64,000 nucleotides of DNA, taken from contig QEYB01000568.1 of the NCBI GenBank assembly GCA_017562135.1, positions 1-64,000 of the forward strand, in the 5' to 3' direction. The notes under the pieces are model-generated. The model worked only from the letters and a program-made list of their open reading frames with translations, did no database searches and was not told the DNA's origin. The DNA is from Dipylidium caninum. Taxonomy: Eukaryota; Platyhelminthes; Cestoda; Cyclophyllidea; Dipylidiidae. Position numbers and translations under genes: made by a program. Shown here in pieces: positions 45,269 to 57,557 of the stretch. How positions within the stretch are numbered: the first letter of the stretch is position 1; each line of letters begins with the position of its first letter.

Positions 45269-48200
45269 ATGCGGGGCGAGACGACACTTCTTCCCTTTGC
45301 GTACATTTGGGAGCAGGCGAGTGCTCGGCGGCCTCCCTCTTTCCACAGTGCTCAACGCATTCACTCTACACCGCCTCCTCACCGCCATTGTCCACCGTCG
45401 ACACGTCTCAAATCACTTCATCGTAGCTCGCACTGATGGTAATCGGAGACAAAGTGCGAGTAAGCACGAGCAGACGAGTCCATCATGTGCGCATGTCGCA
45501 ATGGCATGAGGCGAGACAGGAGCCGACCGGCTTCGCGGCGTTTATAGGTGAGATGTTGGATGCGTGAGGATCGAGACGAGGACGAGGTGAGATGAGGAAG
45601 AGTTGGCGAAGACAGGGCAGGGGATTTGTGCAGCACAGCGTGGCTGAGCTTGATGCGAGCGACTTCTACCAATTGGCCTCCTTTCAGACGCCCAAGTGGC
45701 AGTTGGTACAAGTGGAAGAAGTGAAAGCAGGATGGTGAGCGGCTTAATCAACAGCAAGTTCTTCGTCAGTTTCCCACTTCCCGGCAAATACCACGTAAGC
45801 TGACTTCTCTCACCAAGTCGTCTCTGACCTTCATCAGTCACTGGGAAATTTTACTCTCCCAACTAGCGACTTTGTATAAACAGCGTCTTCAACATGTCTC
45901 ACTGCTACGAAATAAGCGAGGGCGAATATTCTACTGAACATTTCTATTATTACTACACTCAGGGTACGTTTTATTCCATTCCTCGCCCAAATGCCACCCA
46001 TATACTTCAGCACCACCAAATCGCCTCTCTTTAGTGTAAAAGACTAACGTTCTTCTTACTCCCACGCTTCCTCAGTCTCTGATTGTCACGCAGAGGTGCA
46101 GATGACTGGCTTTATCCGTCCAAATATGTCCTGGATTGTCTTCTACTCTGACGGTTATTCAAGAATTCCCATTTCCATTGCCGTATTTCCTAATGGAGTG
46201 TGGCGATCCTCGGGTGTTGGTGAGTCTTCATGGACACAACCTTATCACTCCAGTTGTCTGTCGAATCACCAGCAACTAATTACCTTTCCCCCTCGCCTCC
46301 AAAGGTCTCGTGATGCATGAGAATGAGACTCTCTCCATTGACGCGAAAACGGAGGACACGGTGACAGTCACTTGCCGATACCACATCAAGACTGAGGGGG
46401 TGAGTCGCCAGTGCGATCCGCCGCCCTTATGGGGATGGCATAGACAGACCTTCTACTTCACCAGTCTCTGCCACTTCTCATATGCCTCCGTCTTCATTAT
46501 TGCCTAGATGGAGATAGTCATGGGCAGCCGTCAAACCACAGTTTATTACGTTCGGGATGGCTCAGTTGTCAACAATAAGCGCGTTCATCCTCAAATAGTG
46601 GCGATAAGTAAGATAAATGGAATACATCGTTGACATTTGGTGCCTGCTCAGGTCTGTATACTTGACGGTTCTAATTTAAAGCCTTCCCTTCCTCCCTCCC
46701 TCCCTCTGCAGGCAACAGTACAGATGACAATTTTGTGAATTTCACAATAGAAGTGCGGAGGAAAGGACCTGTCGATTACATCGGTTGCTTGTATGGCTCA
46801 CATGAAAAGCGTGGTGCTGTCTTCGACGTGAATTGGGGTAAGGCAAACTAGTCTACTGTTCATGCTAATCTTACTCACTGTCACGTGGAAATCTTACGCA
46901 TACACGCACACACACACGCACACACACACACACAGTTGCCACTTGGGTTAAGTCCTAATTCGCGTTGGTTTGAACACCCACAATCGGGGTGTCCATGGCT
47001 AGGGTGTGCATTCAACGGCTGGTGGGCGGTGGTTGCCCACGAACCCACTGTCTGCTGTCGAGAGTGGAAAGTTGCTTTGACAGAAGATCATCCACTGAGG
47101 CGGAAACTCGGGATGGGCGATTTGCCATTCCGTAGCCCAGAAGAATGAAAGGGTCAAGGAGGCATGCAGGGTGGAATGGGGACGGCAGGGGTGGGGGCAT
47201 TAAATGTGCAAGGAATGAGGATGGGAAGGGGGAGTGGCGGCGAGAATTATGGTGAAAGGGGGTGAGGGTGGGGGATGAGGATGAGGATGAGGAAGAGGAA
47301 GAGGAAGAGGTAGAGCATAGCTAAGACTATCGCGTTTCAGACGACAAATTGACCGTTCCTGCGAACGAAAGCAGAATCGTGAGCGGCCCAATCAACAGCA
47401 CCTTCCTTATCAATTTCACGCTTCCCGGCAAATACGACGTAAGTTGACTTCTGCTCCAAACACGTCTCAGCGACTTGCATTCCTGATATGCTATTTTCTT
47501 CTCCTCTGCCAGCGAGTTTGTGTGTATGTGTTGTCTAAGAAACGTAACTGCACGGCAATAAGACAGGGAAACTGTTCCACCGAATATTTCAACTGCTCCC
47601 TCAGACAAAGTACGTTCCAGCTTACGCCTCGCCTTAACGTCACGCGCACGTTCCACTAGTTGCACATGGACTCTTTACCCCAGGCAAGGATAATGTTTCC
47701 CCTTTTCTTCCTTCTTTCCCAGTCTCCGATTGTCACGCGGAAGTGCACATGACAGGCATTATCCCTCGCAATGTCTCGTGGATTGCCTTCCATCACCAAC
47801 GTCGTCCCTTCTCACGTATTCCCATATGCTTGGCTGTATTTCCCAATGCAGTGTGGAGAGCATCGAGTGCTGGTAGGTCAACAGGATTACCACCTTTTCA
47901 GTCTAGTCGTTTGTCCTACCAAACATGGTTAAACGCCCTTCACACTCGTCTCCCAAGGCCTCGTCATGCATCCCAATGCGTCCCTCTTCATTGACGCGAA
48001 GAATAAGGACAACAGTGACAGTCACGTGCAACTACCGCCGTAGGACTCGATGGGTGAGTACATCACTCAGTCTCCCTCATCTATCTGAAATGGCACACAG
48101 GAGAAGTTTAACTGCTCACATTATTTCCACGCCTCTTGTCTCTGCTCTTTCAGTATACTACTTAATTCTTTCGTTTGTCTAGTTGAAGATAGTGGTGGGC

Positions 48201-48656
48201 ACGAATTCGTCCATTGTGTACCACTTTCGGAATGGTGACGTTGATGACAATGCGCACAAATTCCCCGCAATTGTTGACATCAGTAAGCCAAACGAAGTGT
48301 GTCGCTGGCATTTAATATTGGAGCACTGCTAAGTGAATCCCTGCGCCAACTCGGCGCAACTGCTCTCCTTGCAGGAAACAGGACAGATGGCAACTTTTTG
48401 AATTTCACAATAAAAGTGAAGAGGAGCCGGCCTGTTGATTACCTCGGATGTTTGTACGGTGAAACTGAAAGCCGTGGCGCGGTCTTCAAGATAGTTTGGG
48501 GTACGTCAAACCGGTCTAGAGGGAATGGCAGCCATTTACTTCAGTGCGAACAACTTGGGTCCTTTTTCCCACTTGTTTATACGGTGGTGGTTGATGTAAA
48601 CCATCCCCTGTCTTTTGTAAATTTCAGACAATCACCATGCGGATTTGGCCTTCTAA
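45269..48656 (+). CDS. Gene C: two-module Ig-like glycoprotein, frameshifted
   Basis: Exons: 45269-45320, 45688-45794, 45867-45963, 46076-46219, 46305-46399, 46508-46607, 46712-46837, then 47341-47438, 47513-47609, 47723-47872, 47958-48053, 48183-48282, 48375-48500 and 48628-48656. No second signal exon lies between the modules. The exon at 47958 is 96 nt instead of 95: one extra base in AAGGACAACAGTG breaks the frame, and a TAG at 48041-48043 follows. Without it the chain gives 471 aa. Exon 1 has an odd signal sequence (MRGETTLLPFAYIWEQA) and a weak donor GTGCTC. The end DNHHADLAF has no anchor, so a secreted product or a decaying gene is likely. Confidence 0.65.
46901..46934 (+). repeat. 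CA microsatellite
   Basis: A (CA)n run with CG interruptions lies in the intron between the two modules of gene C. Confidence 0.9.
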
Positions 48657-48866
48657 CTGTGAGCCTGTGCACCCTGCCACGAACTGAGAAGACGCCTCTC
48701 CTTCTAGGTCCGACATTATCCAAAAATACATGCGGCATTAATGCGCGAGGAAGCATTATTCTGTGGGCGAGCAACGAAAAGGATGAAGTATGCGTTGGTT
48801 GAGGCAGAGCCCCTTAACTCTCTCCCCCCCAGTCTGACTAAATCACTGAGGAAAGAGGGGTGGATG

Positions 48867-48869
<3 letters not shown>

Positions 48870-48903
<34 letters not shown>

Positions 48904-48924
48904 TGTGTGTGTGTGTGTGTGTGT
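48870..48924 (+). repeat. GA then GT microsatellite
   Basis: A (GA)n run at 48870-48900 passes directly into (GT)n at 48901-48924, about 210 bp after the proposed end of gene C. The related inverted segment near 31122-31146 has only the TC part. Confidence 0.9.
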
Positions 48925-48929
48925 CAGAG

Positions 48930-51900
48930 AGATTGAAGAAGGCGCCCAATAAGGGTAATAGTGAAATAGCATACATGTCCCAAACAGTCATTCTAATTGA
49001 GAAATAATGGCAAACTTATGCGATATGGCACTACTTCGCTACTCGGACTGTGTCGTCTACCTCGGGCACACCGAAACTCTATCAGCAATGGATTGTTGTG
49101 GTGTGCACTGTGCTGATTCTTGTTGTTGTCATCACAATAGAGTCCACTTGCGGAGAATCAGTCTATACCAGTGTAGTTAACAAGTCGAGTGGGTTTTCCG
49201 GAGCGGGTGAATAGGGAGTATTAATTGAAGTTGGTCGGGGGTCGCAGTTATCATCTCTTCCCTTCTGAGTGAGTGATCGCTCGACGATTAACTTTAGCCT
49301 CTTTGTCGTCTCAACTCATTTTTATCTACTTGGGATCTAGTTACGGGTGAATATGCCAATGGCTCTTTCCCTCAACGTGAATACTTCATTCCACTCATTC
49401 GTTAAACTGAGATAAGGCGAAACTATTAGCTCAATGAAAAGTCCAGATGGGGAATGGAAGAGAGGAACAAAGTGAGAGTGGAAGACCGATAGCCTCGATG
49501 TCTTTCCGACTTGGCCGAATGCTTATGCGTCCGACTGATTTCCAGACACCCGAGGTCCCACTTTGAGCAGACGGTGAGGAAAGGAGGCGTCGACTACATA
49601 AATCAGCGTGTGTGAAAAGCGCACCTCTTTTAAACTATGCAATTGTATATATGGTTGGAAAAGTAATTGTGCCTCTCATTGGGCAGATCGCTGACCGTAA
49701 AATGGCGGCTCTATAAACGTTTCGTGTTGCGCCTCCATGAATAAACTCCACAGCCATCAAATTACTTCACATCCCCTTAATCTTTCAAAACTGGTCAGAC
49801 AAGGCAAGTGAGAGTTCCTTTTAATCACGTGGCACTTGGAAGTCTCTTATACCATTTGAATTGAGGCGAATGGCTAATTCTAGATTTTCTGCTCACATGG
49901 ATTCGACTTTTAGTTCTACCTGTTGGAAAATAGCGGCATTGTATAATGAGGAGTTTAATTTACGCCAAACAACATCGTGTCAAGTCTCTTCATGCTAGGA
50001 CATGAAAGCGAACTTGTCATGAATCTCAACTAAGCTCTAAGTAGAATCTGCGTCTATACATTACCCTGACCAGACCTCCACCTTTCAAACATACGGGAGG
50101 CTGCGACTGCACACCCTCACCAATGTGGGCATCCCGTTCACAGCAGATTGGAAGTGTTCACTTAAACAACTTTCATATAGGCCACGTGGTATCTTGAGTG
50201 GTTACTTCCTACCAGTGTCGCCAGTGCACAAACACTCGCCTCACTCTGTCACTAAAAATATTCGTCACTATAAAGTCTACCTATCCTTAGGCTACACCAC
50301 ACCACGGAATGTCGCATGCTAGCGACGCCACTGAAAGGAAAGCGGTAAAGTAATGTAAGACCAGTAGGAGACTCTCGGCTGTTCTTAAGGAAACAGGAGC
50401 CCCATCTGTTAGCCTGTAGCACTGTCATGAGAGATTGCACTCTACGGCCTCATAGCACCAGCGCGCCAGCTAACGGGTTGCCTTCAGCTTGCTTCTTCGT
50501 GGCTCAAATGAGGTAGATATGAATAAGCTTTTGTCGACATGTGAAGAAAAGGCTTCATGTCATGTCACGAGTGGAGATGAGGGTATAGGGCGCTGCCGAA
50601 GGACGGGAAAAATGCAGTGGAAGAAGAAGGGTTATGAGTCGAGGATGTAGCAGGACACCGTTTGATTGGCAAGCGTTTAACGGAGAGATGTGCAGTTAGG
50701 TGTGTGGTGGCTATTTTTCGATTTATGAAGCTGACACTAGTCAATGCATCAGCGAAGCCATCAGAGAAGACGCATGTGACCAACCAATCGTAAGTGGTCT
50801 GTGTCTCATGCAAACGTCTCCACATGGCCACAGTACAGATAGAGCTACAGTTACTATTGTACCAACGAAGTAATAATCGTCCTACTCTGGGGTTTATCAA
50901 TGGAGGTGCTCGAACTCAACCTTTTATCACCGCTTGTCTGAGAACAACTCTATTGCCATTGCACAACAGCACTCCTCGAAGTGGCATTCTGGACTTGCTG
51001 GTGCAACCGGGGCAACGGGGATGGCGGGAGAATTGTCTTGTAACAAAAAGAGGACGACCATCCGACAGTGTCAAGGACAGCGAAATGCTGACGAACATTG
51101 CCTTCATTGTCACCACCTTCCTAACTAGGAGTGTTCCGCATTATGCTGCACTTACGCGTGACACACTCTTTTCCATGGGCATGGCTGAGCGGGGCAATGG
51201 CTTGGTGCTTAACTACTTCTTACAACAGGAGATGAAGCCCTAAAACTGACGCCCAAGTATTACACCCTTACGGTTCCAACGAATCCCTGCGACTTCATCG
51301 ACTCACCCAACTCTTATCCTCCCACCACTTTTATGGCATCTCTCGGCAGCGTCCCATCCCATTAATTACGCTCGTGCCATTATTGCGTTCACTATTGCAA
51401 TCTTCATGAAATGCAGCCGTCTCACATGTCAACAAAATTTGTTATGCGTCTACCTCAATTGAGACAAGACAAAGAAACCCGAATGACATGCAATCAGTCT
51501 GGTCCACTCCTGCGATGAGGCTGTGAGTGCTATCTGCATGACGGCTTTGCACTCCTATGTAAACAGGCTCCTTTGACAGTATTCTTTAGTCGTTGCATTC
51601 ACTACAAGCAGTACTATCTGACGAGTGCCGACTTCAGCCACGCGAGCGAGATGCGGTGGGAGGTGGGAGGGTGGGAGCATATGAAGACGGAAGGAGAGGG
51701 GCATGCAGACAGTGGCAGTTTTAAAAAAGGCGCCTAATCTTTGTTTGCAGAATTTGCTTGTTGCCATTGTACGGATACTGCAGCCACCTAATTAAGCCAA
51801 AGTCTTGGCATTTCGAACATTTTAATACCTAATGAAACTGCAGTGTTGGCTCAAAAACATATGAAAAATTAATTGCATTACGCTTTTTTCCATTCCGACA

Positions 51901-54900
51901 GAAAAAACAACTTTACCGATAACCGTATAGTTCACGTGAATGGCCTGTCGATGTTATGACCCAATACCTTCAAAAATTTCCTCTCCAACATTCCTTGCTC
52001 TCTTTTTGGAGTACGTTGGCACACAGTAGATCATGATGATTCTTAACAAAACACACATGTTAAACTGTCTTTCGTTGAATTCTCTAGTGCCATCATTGGT
52101 TTGGCTTAGCCAGTTGGGGAACCACCAAACGTAGGAGAGGCCTTTAACGACCCCAAGAGAATACTCAGACGCAAGACATGATCAGTTGTGAGACAGATTT
52201 CTAGTCGGTGGTAAGGGATTTCCTTCAGTGGTCATGAAATTTGTGCGTCACTACTTCCTCGAGGCGGCACACTGCTTAGCCTTCACATCTACACTCTGCC
52301 ATTCGACACCGGTCCACAATTTCAGCGCCATCCATTCGAGTAGGCACCTCCGCTTGACGACGTCTTCAGATTCTTCTTGCCTTAAATTAAGCTCATGGCA
52401 CCGTGACCTGCTCACAGTTACCCATATTTTGCAAGGGATAAATTTGCAAGAAGAAGGTCAATCAACCAGTCCCACCGTCGAAGCGGAGTCTTTGGTAATG
52501 CGTTTATAATTCATAAGTTGAAATGCGTGCTGGTTGTAAGGGCGACTAGTTTCACACTAACGTTTTGTAATGTAAGGCAAATAAGTATAATATCCGACTA
52601 TAATAACTGTGTACAGACAAGAGTAAATGGATTATAAGTGGCTAAGCAGGGCAGCAATTTGATTTTGAAGGAGGATTCTCCGTTTGAAGGATGGGTGGAC
52701 GCAGATAACCGTGCATTAAACTGAACGCCATGGCTTGACCCAACTGAGCATGGGTACTTCTAAGTTGACTAGTCCGACTAAATGTAAAGAATAATTAAAA
52801 GTGACCTCCACTTTAAGTTGCAGAACCAAAGTCGAGTCTACATGGTCAGGAAATCTGGCAACTCGGGACAAACACACAAATCCTCCCTGGTGAAAATTCC
52901 TCCGTGCAAGTTGGTTTCAGTCGCGCCCAATGCTGTTACGCCAAGTGCACAATAAAGATACAAGTGCTGCTTCTTACTTACAATTTGCCACCGAACACCA
53001 TCAGTGAACACACTACCGCGTGACTTAAACGTGTTTCTAAATCGGACAATACTTGTGAGGAAGAGGCTCTAAGCGAATGCATCCAATGTTGGAGAAAGGA
53101 CGAGGACGCTACTCGTATGTGTGTAGACAGACGTGCACGAGGAAGAGAAGTGTTAATTCCATCAACATTTACCACATAGTTGATGCTTCCCCCTCTTTCG
53201 ATGCCCATTTATTCCTTTCACGGGAGGTCGTTAGGTGCCTTCCCATTGCCTATGCCACGCAGTATTTGCTCCGACCTTCACCCGCCCTCATCGGCCACAT
53301 ACATGCACTCGCACAACGTCCTCACGCTCGGCTCACGCCATGCCTTTTGCTTACTGCGTACCAACGGCGTGCATTGAGGCCAAGATGAGAGTTCCCCATT
53401 CCCTTCCCGTCATATTGTCCTGTCCAAACCATTTCTGCCGCACAAGTACTGATTCTTATACTCCTCCTTCCTTGATCTGTGAGCACATCCAACGCGGCTT
53501 AACACGGATCTACCTCTACACGCATACCCACGTAGGTGCGAGGATATGTCTCGAAAGACACACTCACTTTTTCCCGATGTCAATGAATTGCCCCTGGTGA
53601 CACGCTTTATCAGTGCATTGGTACTCCTTTCATTAAGATGTGGGTGATATCTTGCAGCATTCAGGTTACAAAACCCTAGTGGAAATATTTTGTGCGTGCA
53701 GCATTCCTTCCCCCATGCTGCCTAACGAGTGTCGATGTTAACCGCACGGGAAAGAGGAAGGAGAAGAAAGGACATTAAATGAGAGGAAGAGGTGATACTT
53801 TTATTTGGTGGGTTTACACGTCGCAATTTCACGGATGCTTGGAGTGTTCAATTAAGTCTAAATATACTGAATTTCACACATTCAAAGTGTGAGCTAATAA
53901 GGGAAAGGAATTAATGCAGTTGGTGATGGCCGAGAAAACGCAGATGCAGCTGCAGATGCATTTTCAGATAGAGGTTGTAAGTTCGTATACTTGCACAGTC
54001 ATAACGCCAGCGCAACTACTTCAATTATCTGCCCTCTTACATCCCTCCGCCTTCCCGAATTTGTTCATGTGCTCTTCAGTAGACAATGCGAGCAAATCGT
54101 GCTTTTTTTAAAGTAGAGATGATTTTACTTCAGCCACCTTATGAGAAATTCGCATTCCTTTGAGTTATGTGGTTGTTTGCATATTTGCCTGTTCTTTGAC
54201 TCAGTTACTCACACTGGTCTTTTCCTCAAGCTGTTTTCTCAGCCTTATCCCAGTTTCACAAATGAAATGGACGAAATAGCCGCAACGAGGAAAGAGGCCA
54301 CCTTGCGAACTAGGACAGAAGTGCCCACGGTGGGCAACGACATCAAGGAGGCTGAAGCTGGTTATCAAGTGATCACTCACTCGAGGGAATAGATGGTGAC
54401 TGTGACTGGTTTGGCAGAGTGCGTAAAGGCAAGTGAAACAAAGTTGTCCTCCTCATCCAATAACATTTCTGCTTCCCACTCAGCTTTATCTTCATTAGGC
54501 TTTCGGAGTCCTTCGTTGCCATAAGATAATTTTTTTAGTCTCTCGCTTATTGCGCGTTGCGAAACACCGAAGAGAGTTTCGTTTCAATAGCTCTCAAATA
54601 GGCTACAATTCCTTTCAAGTAAGCGCTGTTGCGACATCAAGGAGCATCCACAATGCTACCTGAAAATGGGTTATTGCACTGCTGGAAGACCGATGTGAAT
54701 GAGGAAGACGGGACACCCGACACATTCGAGTGAAGCACTGAACTTAGGCTACAACGCATAACGCTGCCAACTTCCCTCAATGATAGTGGCCATGTTTGTT
54801 GTGGTGAAATATGGCATATAGTTTCAGACGTTGGGGCCCTTACACCGCGCCTCCTGGTGTCTCTCAACCTCACCCTTTCTTGCTCTCTCCATCTCTCCTC

Positions 54901-57490
54901 ATGGCCTCATTGGCCAGAGTTGATTTGTGAGCACAAAGCTCCTGATGGCTTCAGTGCAGCAAACGTGGACGCACACAACCAACGACGCGCACTCCCGCGC
55001 ACATGCGACTGTGAAGATAATGCTTGACGAATGAGGTGGAGCAGGGCCGACCTTTGTTACGCAACTGCACAACAAATGCGTTAGCAATTTTGGTTGTTAA
55101 GAAGATGGTTTTGTAGGAGTAAGGTGTGCAAACGGAAATTAGAAGTTTGCTGAGTACTTCTGATAATTTTGAAATTTCATCTACTATGATGGAAATACTT
55201 AAGACGTTTGAGTGGAGTTTTTGAGGCAACGTTAGGCTACTATGCTACGTCGTTGTCCTCCGCCTTAAGTCGGTTACTCTCCAACCATAATATCGCTCCT
55301 TCTTCTAGAATAAGCCAACTGGCCGCAGATCATTTTATATCACATACAAATGAATAAATAAATAAATAAACAAATCACTGAAGCAATGAGCAAGACTCAC
55401 GATTTTTTGGCATAAATCAAGTCTGCTTTACAAAAATAAGGACGCCTTTCACGCCATAATTCATCCGAAACAGTGCTGCCCTTCCTGATCACCTGCTAAA
55501 ATGTGCACAAGCCATTGCAAGAAATGACTGAAATAAGTAGAGACAAGAAGGTAAACCTCCAAGTCAGCGGAGCACATCAAAGTAGCTTTGAGAGCGATAG
55601 GCGGCTCATTAGAGGAACTCAAAATACCCATGATCAACTCTGACTGTATATGCATTTCATCCATCCTTTCTAAAGTGTAAGAGCTACACGCACCCTCTTG
55701 GCTTTCATCATCCGTTTCACACCGCATTTGCGATACCCACTGACATATTTAGCAGTATTACTTGAAGTGTACGCAACGAGGAAGGAATGCTGCAAAAACG
55801 GAATATTTCAAAGGTGCTACAGACTGTTTCCAAGGTCTCCTACTCAATACCTGCTAACTTACAACGCTGTGCGGTCTCTAAGTACATGAATTAGGATTGG
55901 CAGCTTACTGCGATTCTAAGGAGACCAAGTGTCTACCCCTACACACCTACTTGTGTAGGTGCAAAGGCACATCGCGTGGAAGGGGTTTGATTTGTGTCGC
56001 CATATGCTACGATGAGGGCACCGTTATATGTCAGGTGTGTGTGGAACTCTCACTTGCTATCCCGCAAACTAATTAAAGCCCGATAAAGATAAAGTATTCT
56101 AACATATTCCCCCTCTAGTGCAATGTCTGCCCACGTCTATAAAATCGACGACTGCAATCATCAAGGTGCTCGTGTAGTCTGAAAGTAATCAGGACTCTAG
56201 AACCTAATCACACACTCAACTCACCTCACCTCACCTCACTCACTTTACACACACCCAGCATACATCAACGGGAGGCTGTAATAGTGTCATGGCATCGACA
56301 GACGGTCGCAATTTCAGCAGGCTGGAAATTCTCATGCGAATGCATTTCACAGAGGTCACTTCCCCTCGAGATTGCTTTTTGATGCCATTGACCCTGGCAC
56401 ACATTCACCTGCCTCACTCTATCACCGCAAATTTCCCTTTATCATGTCTAAACAACTCAACTGACACCACTCAAGTGAGAGTGCCACCCTCCTCTGTGTG
56501 GCAGCGGGTGCGCATGTTGACACAAGTTGTTATGTGTCTCTCAATTGAAACACTGTAACAAGAGCCAAACGTCAATCGTCGACCTGCGCACTGATGCTAT
56601 GAGGCCAGAAATGCACTCCCGCATGCCAGCGCTTTAAGGTGGCAGGTGGTAACACCTTGGATCTGGAAACAGCCTATAGCTCATTTGAAACACACTTTAT
56701 TTGTCCGTCCTCATTTCCATGGCGTGGTGAGCTCCACACCTTCTGCCGTAGTGTGTAATGGGAGAGTAGTTCAACTTGGCAATGACGAAATTGTAGTGAC
56801 AGAATGAGATGGACGAGTGTGCACCCGAGACACCGTGAAGAATAAACACTCAAAATGGACAGTGCCCTCTAATAAATTGATTAACCCCAACATTTCTAGC
56901 CTGAACGATTCCAACTGTCCATTTATTACATGATGTGGTTACGGCATCTTGTATGTCTGTGGTGAGTTGTCTTATGTGAATGAAGTGACAACTGAGTGCG
57001 AATCACACTCCAGAAGCCTGTTAAGAGAGAGAAGCGGACGACGGTTGCCGTCGTCAATTTGGATGACTCGTGCACGAAGTAAATTCGTGTGAACTAAGAG
57101 TCGGAGAAGGGGATTTGAGCTGTAGGAGACGAGAGGTACAATCCTGCTGCGACTATTTCTCTCCCAAGTTATGCTTATGGTACTCACAAACGTGGAACCT
57201 GCAGTTTCGTATGTTGTAAAGAAAGAGATATCGTCGAATGTCGGAACAACTCCTACCCCCACCGTAATCCCGATTTTATGACGAGTTGGAGCATCAGGAG
57301 GCAGAGCATTGAAACAGGAAGAACCGACGCGAGTTATGAGGACTATAGAGGCAGACGCGCAGCTAGAATACAATAAGTAAAGCGTGTAGACTGATTCACG
57401 TGTCAAAAAGCCATATGAATGGGTGCGTGCACGTCATGACGAAGGATGCAGAGCGGAGCGATGTCGAGTTGACTAACCACTGAGAAGGCG
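48930..57490. other. Intergenic, no gene supported
   Basis: The first 170 bp match the inverted segment at 30.9-31.1 kb. The part 50790-51110 is the second copy of the dispersed repeat at 28040-28300. Short matches link 51420-51470 with 56515-56570 (GTTATG(C/T)GTCT followed by CAATTGA). An AAATA run lies at about 55350-55370 and a (CTCAC)n run at about 56218-56242. No exon of the antigen family was found. Confidence 0.4.
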
Positions 57491-57494
57491 CTGG

Positions 57495-57521
57495 TTGACC
57501 TACTGCAGGCCGGATAAATAG
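57495..57521 (+). promoter_or_regulatory. Core promoter of gene D
   Basis: TTGACCTAC (57495-57503) and GATAAATAG (57513-57521) are 18 bp apart, first base to first base, and the ATG at 57558 starts 45 bp after the G of GATA. Both distances equal those of gene B. Confidence 0.65.
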
Positions 57522-57557
57522 AAAGCACATGATGGAAAGGCCTCAACTGCACGGCAA

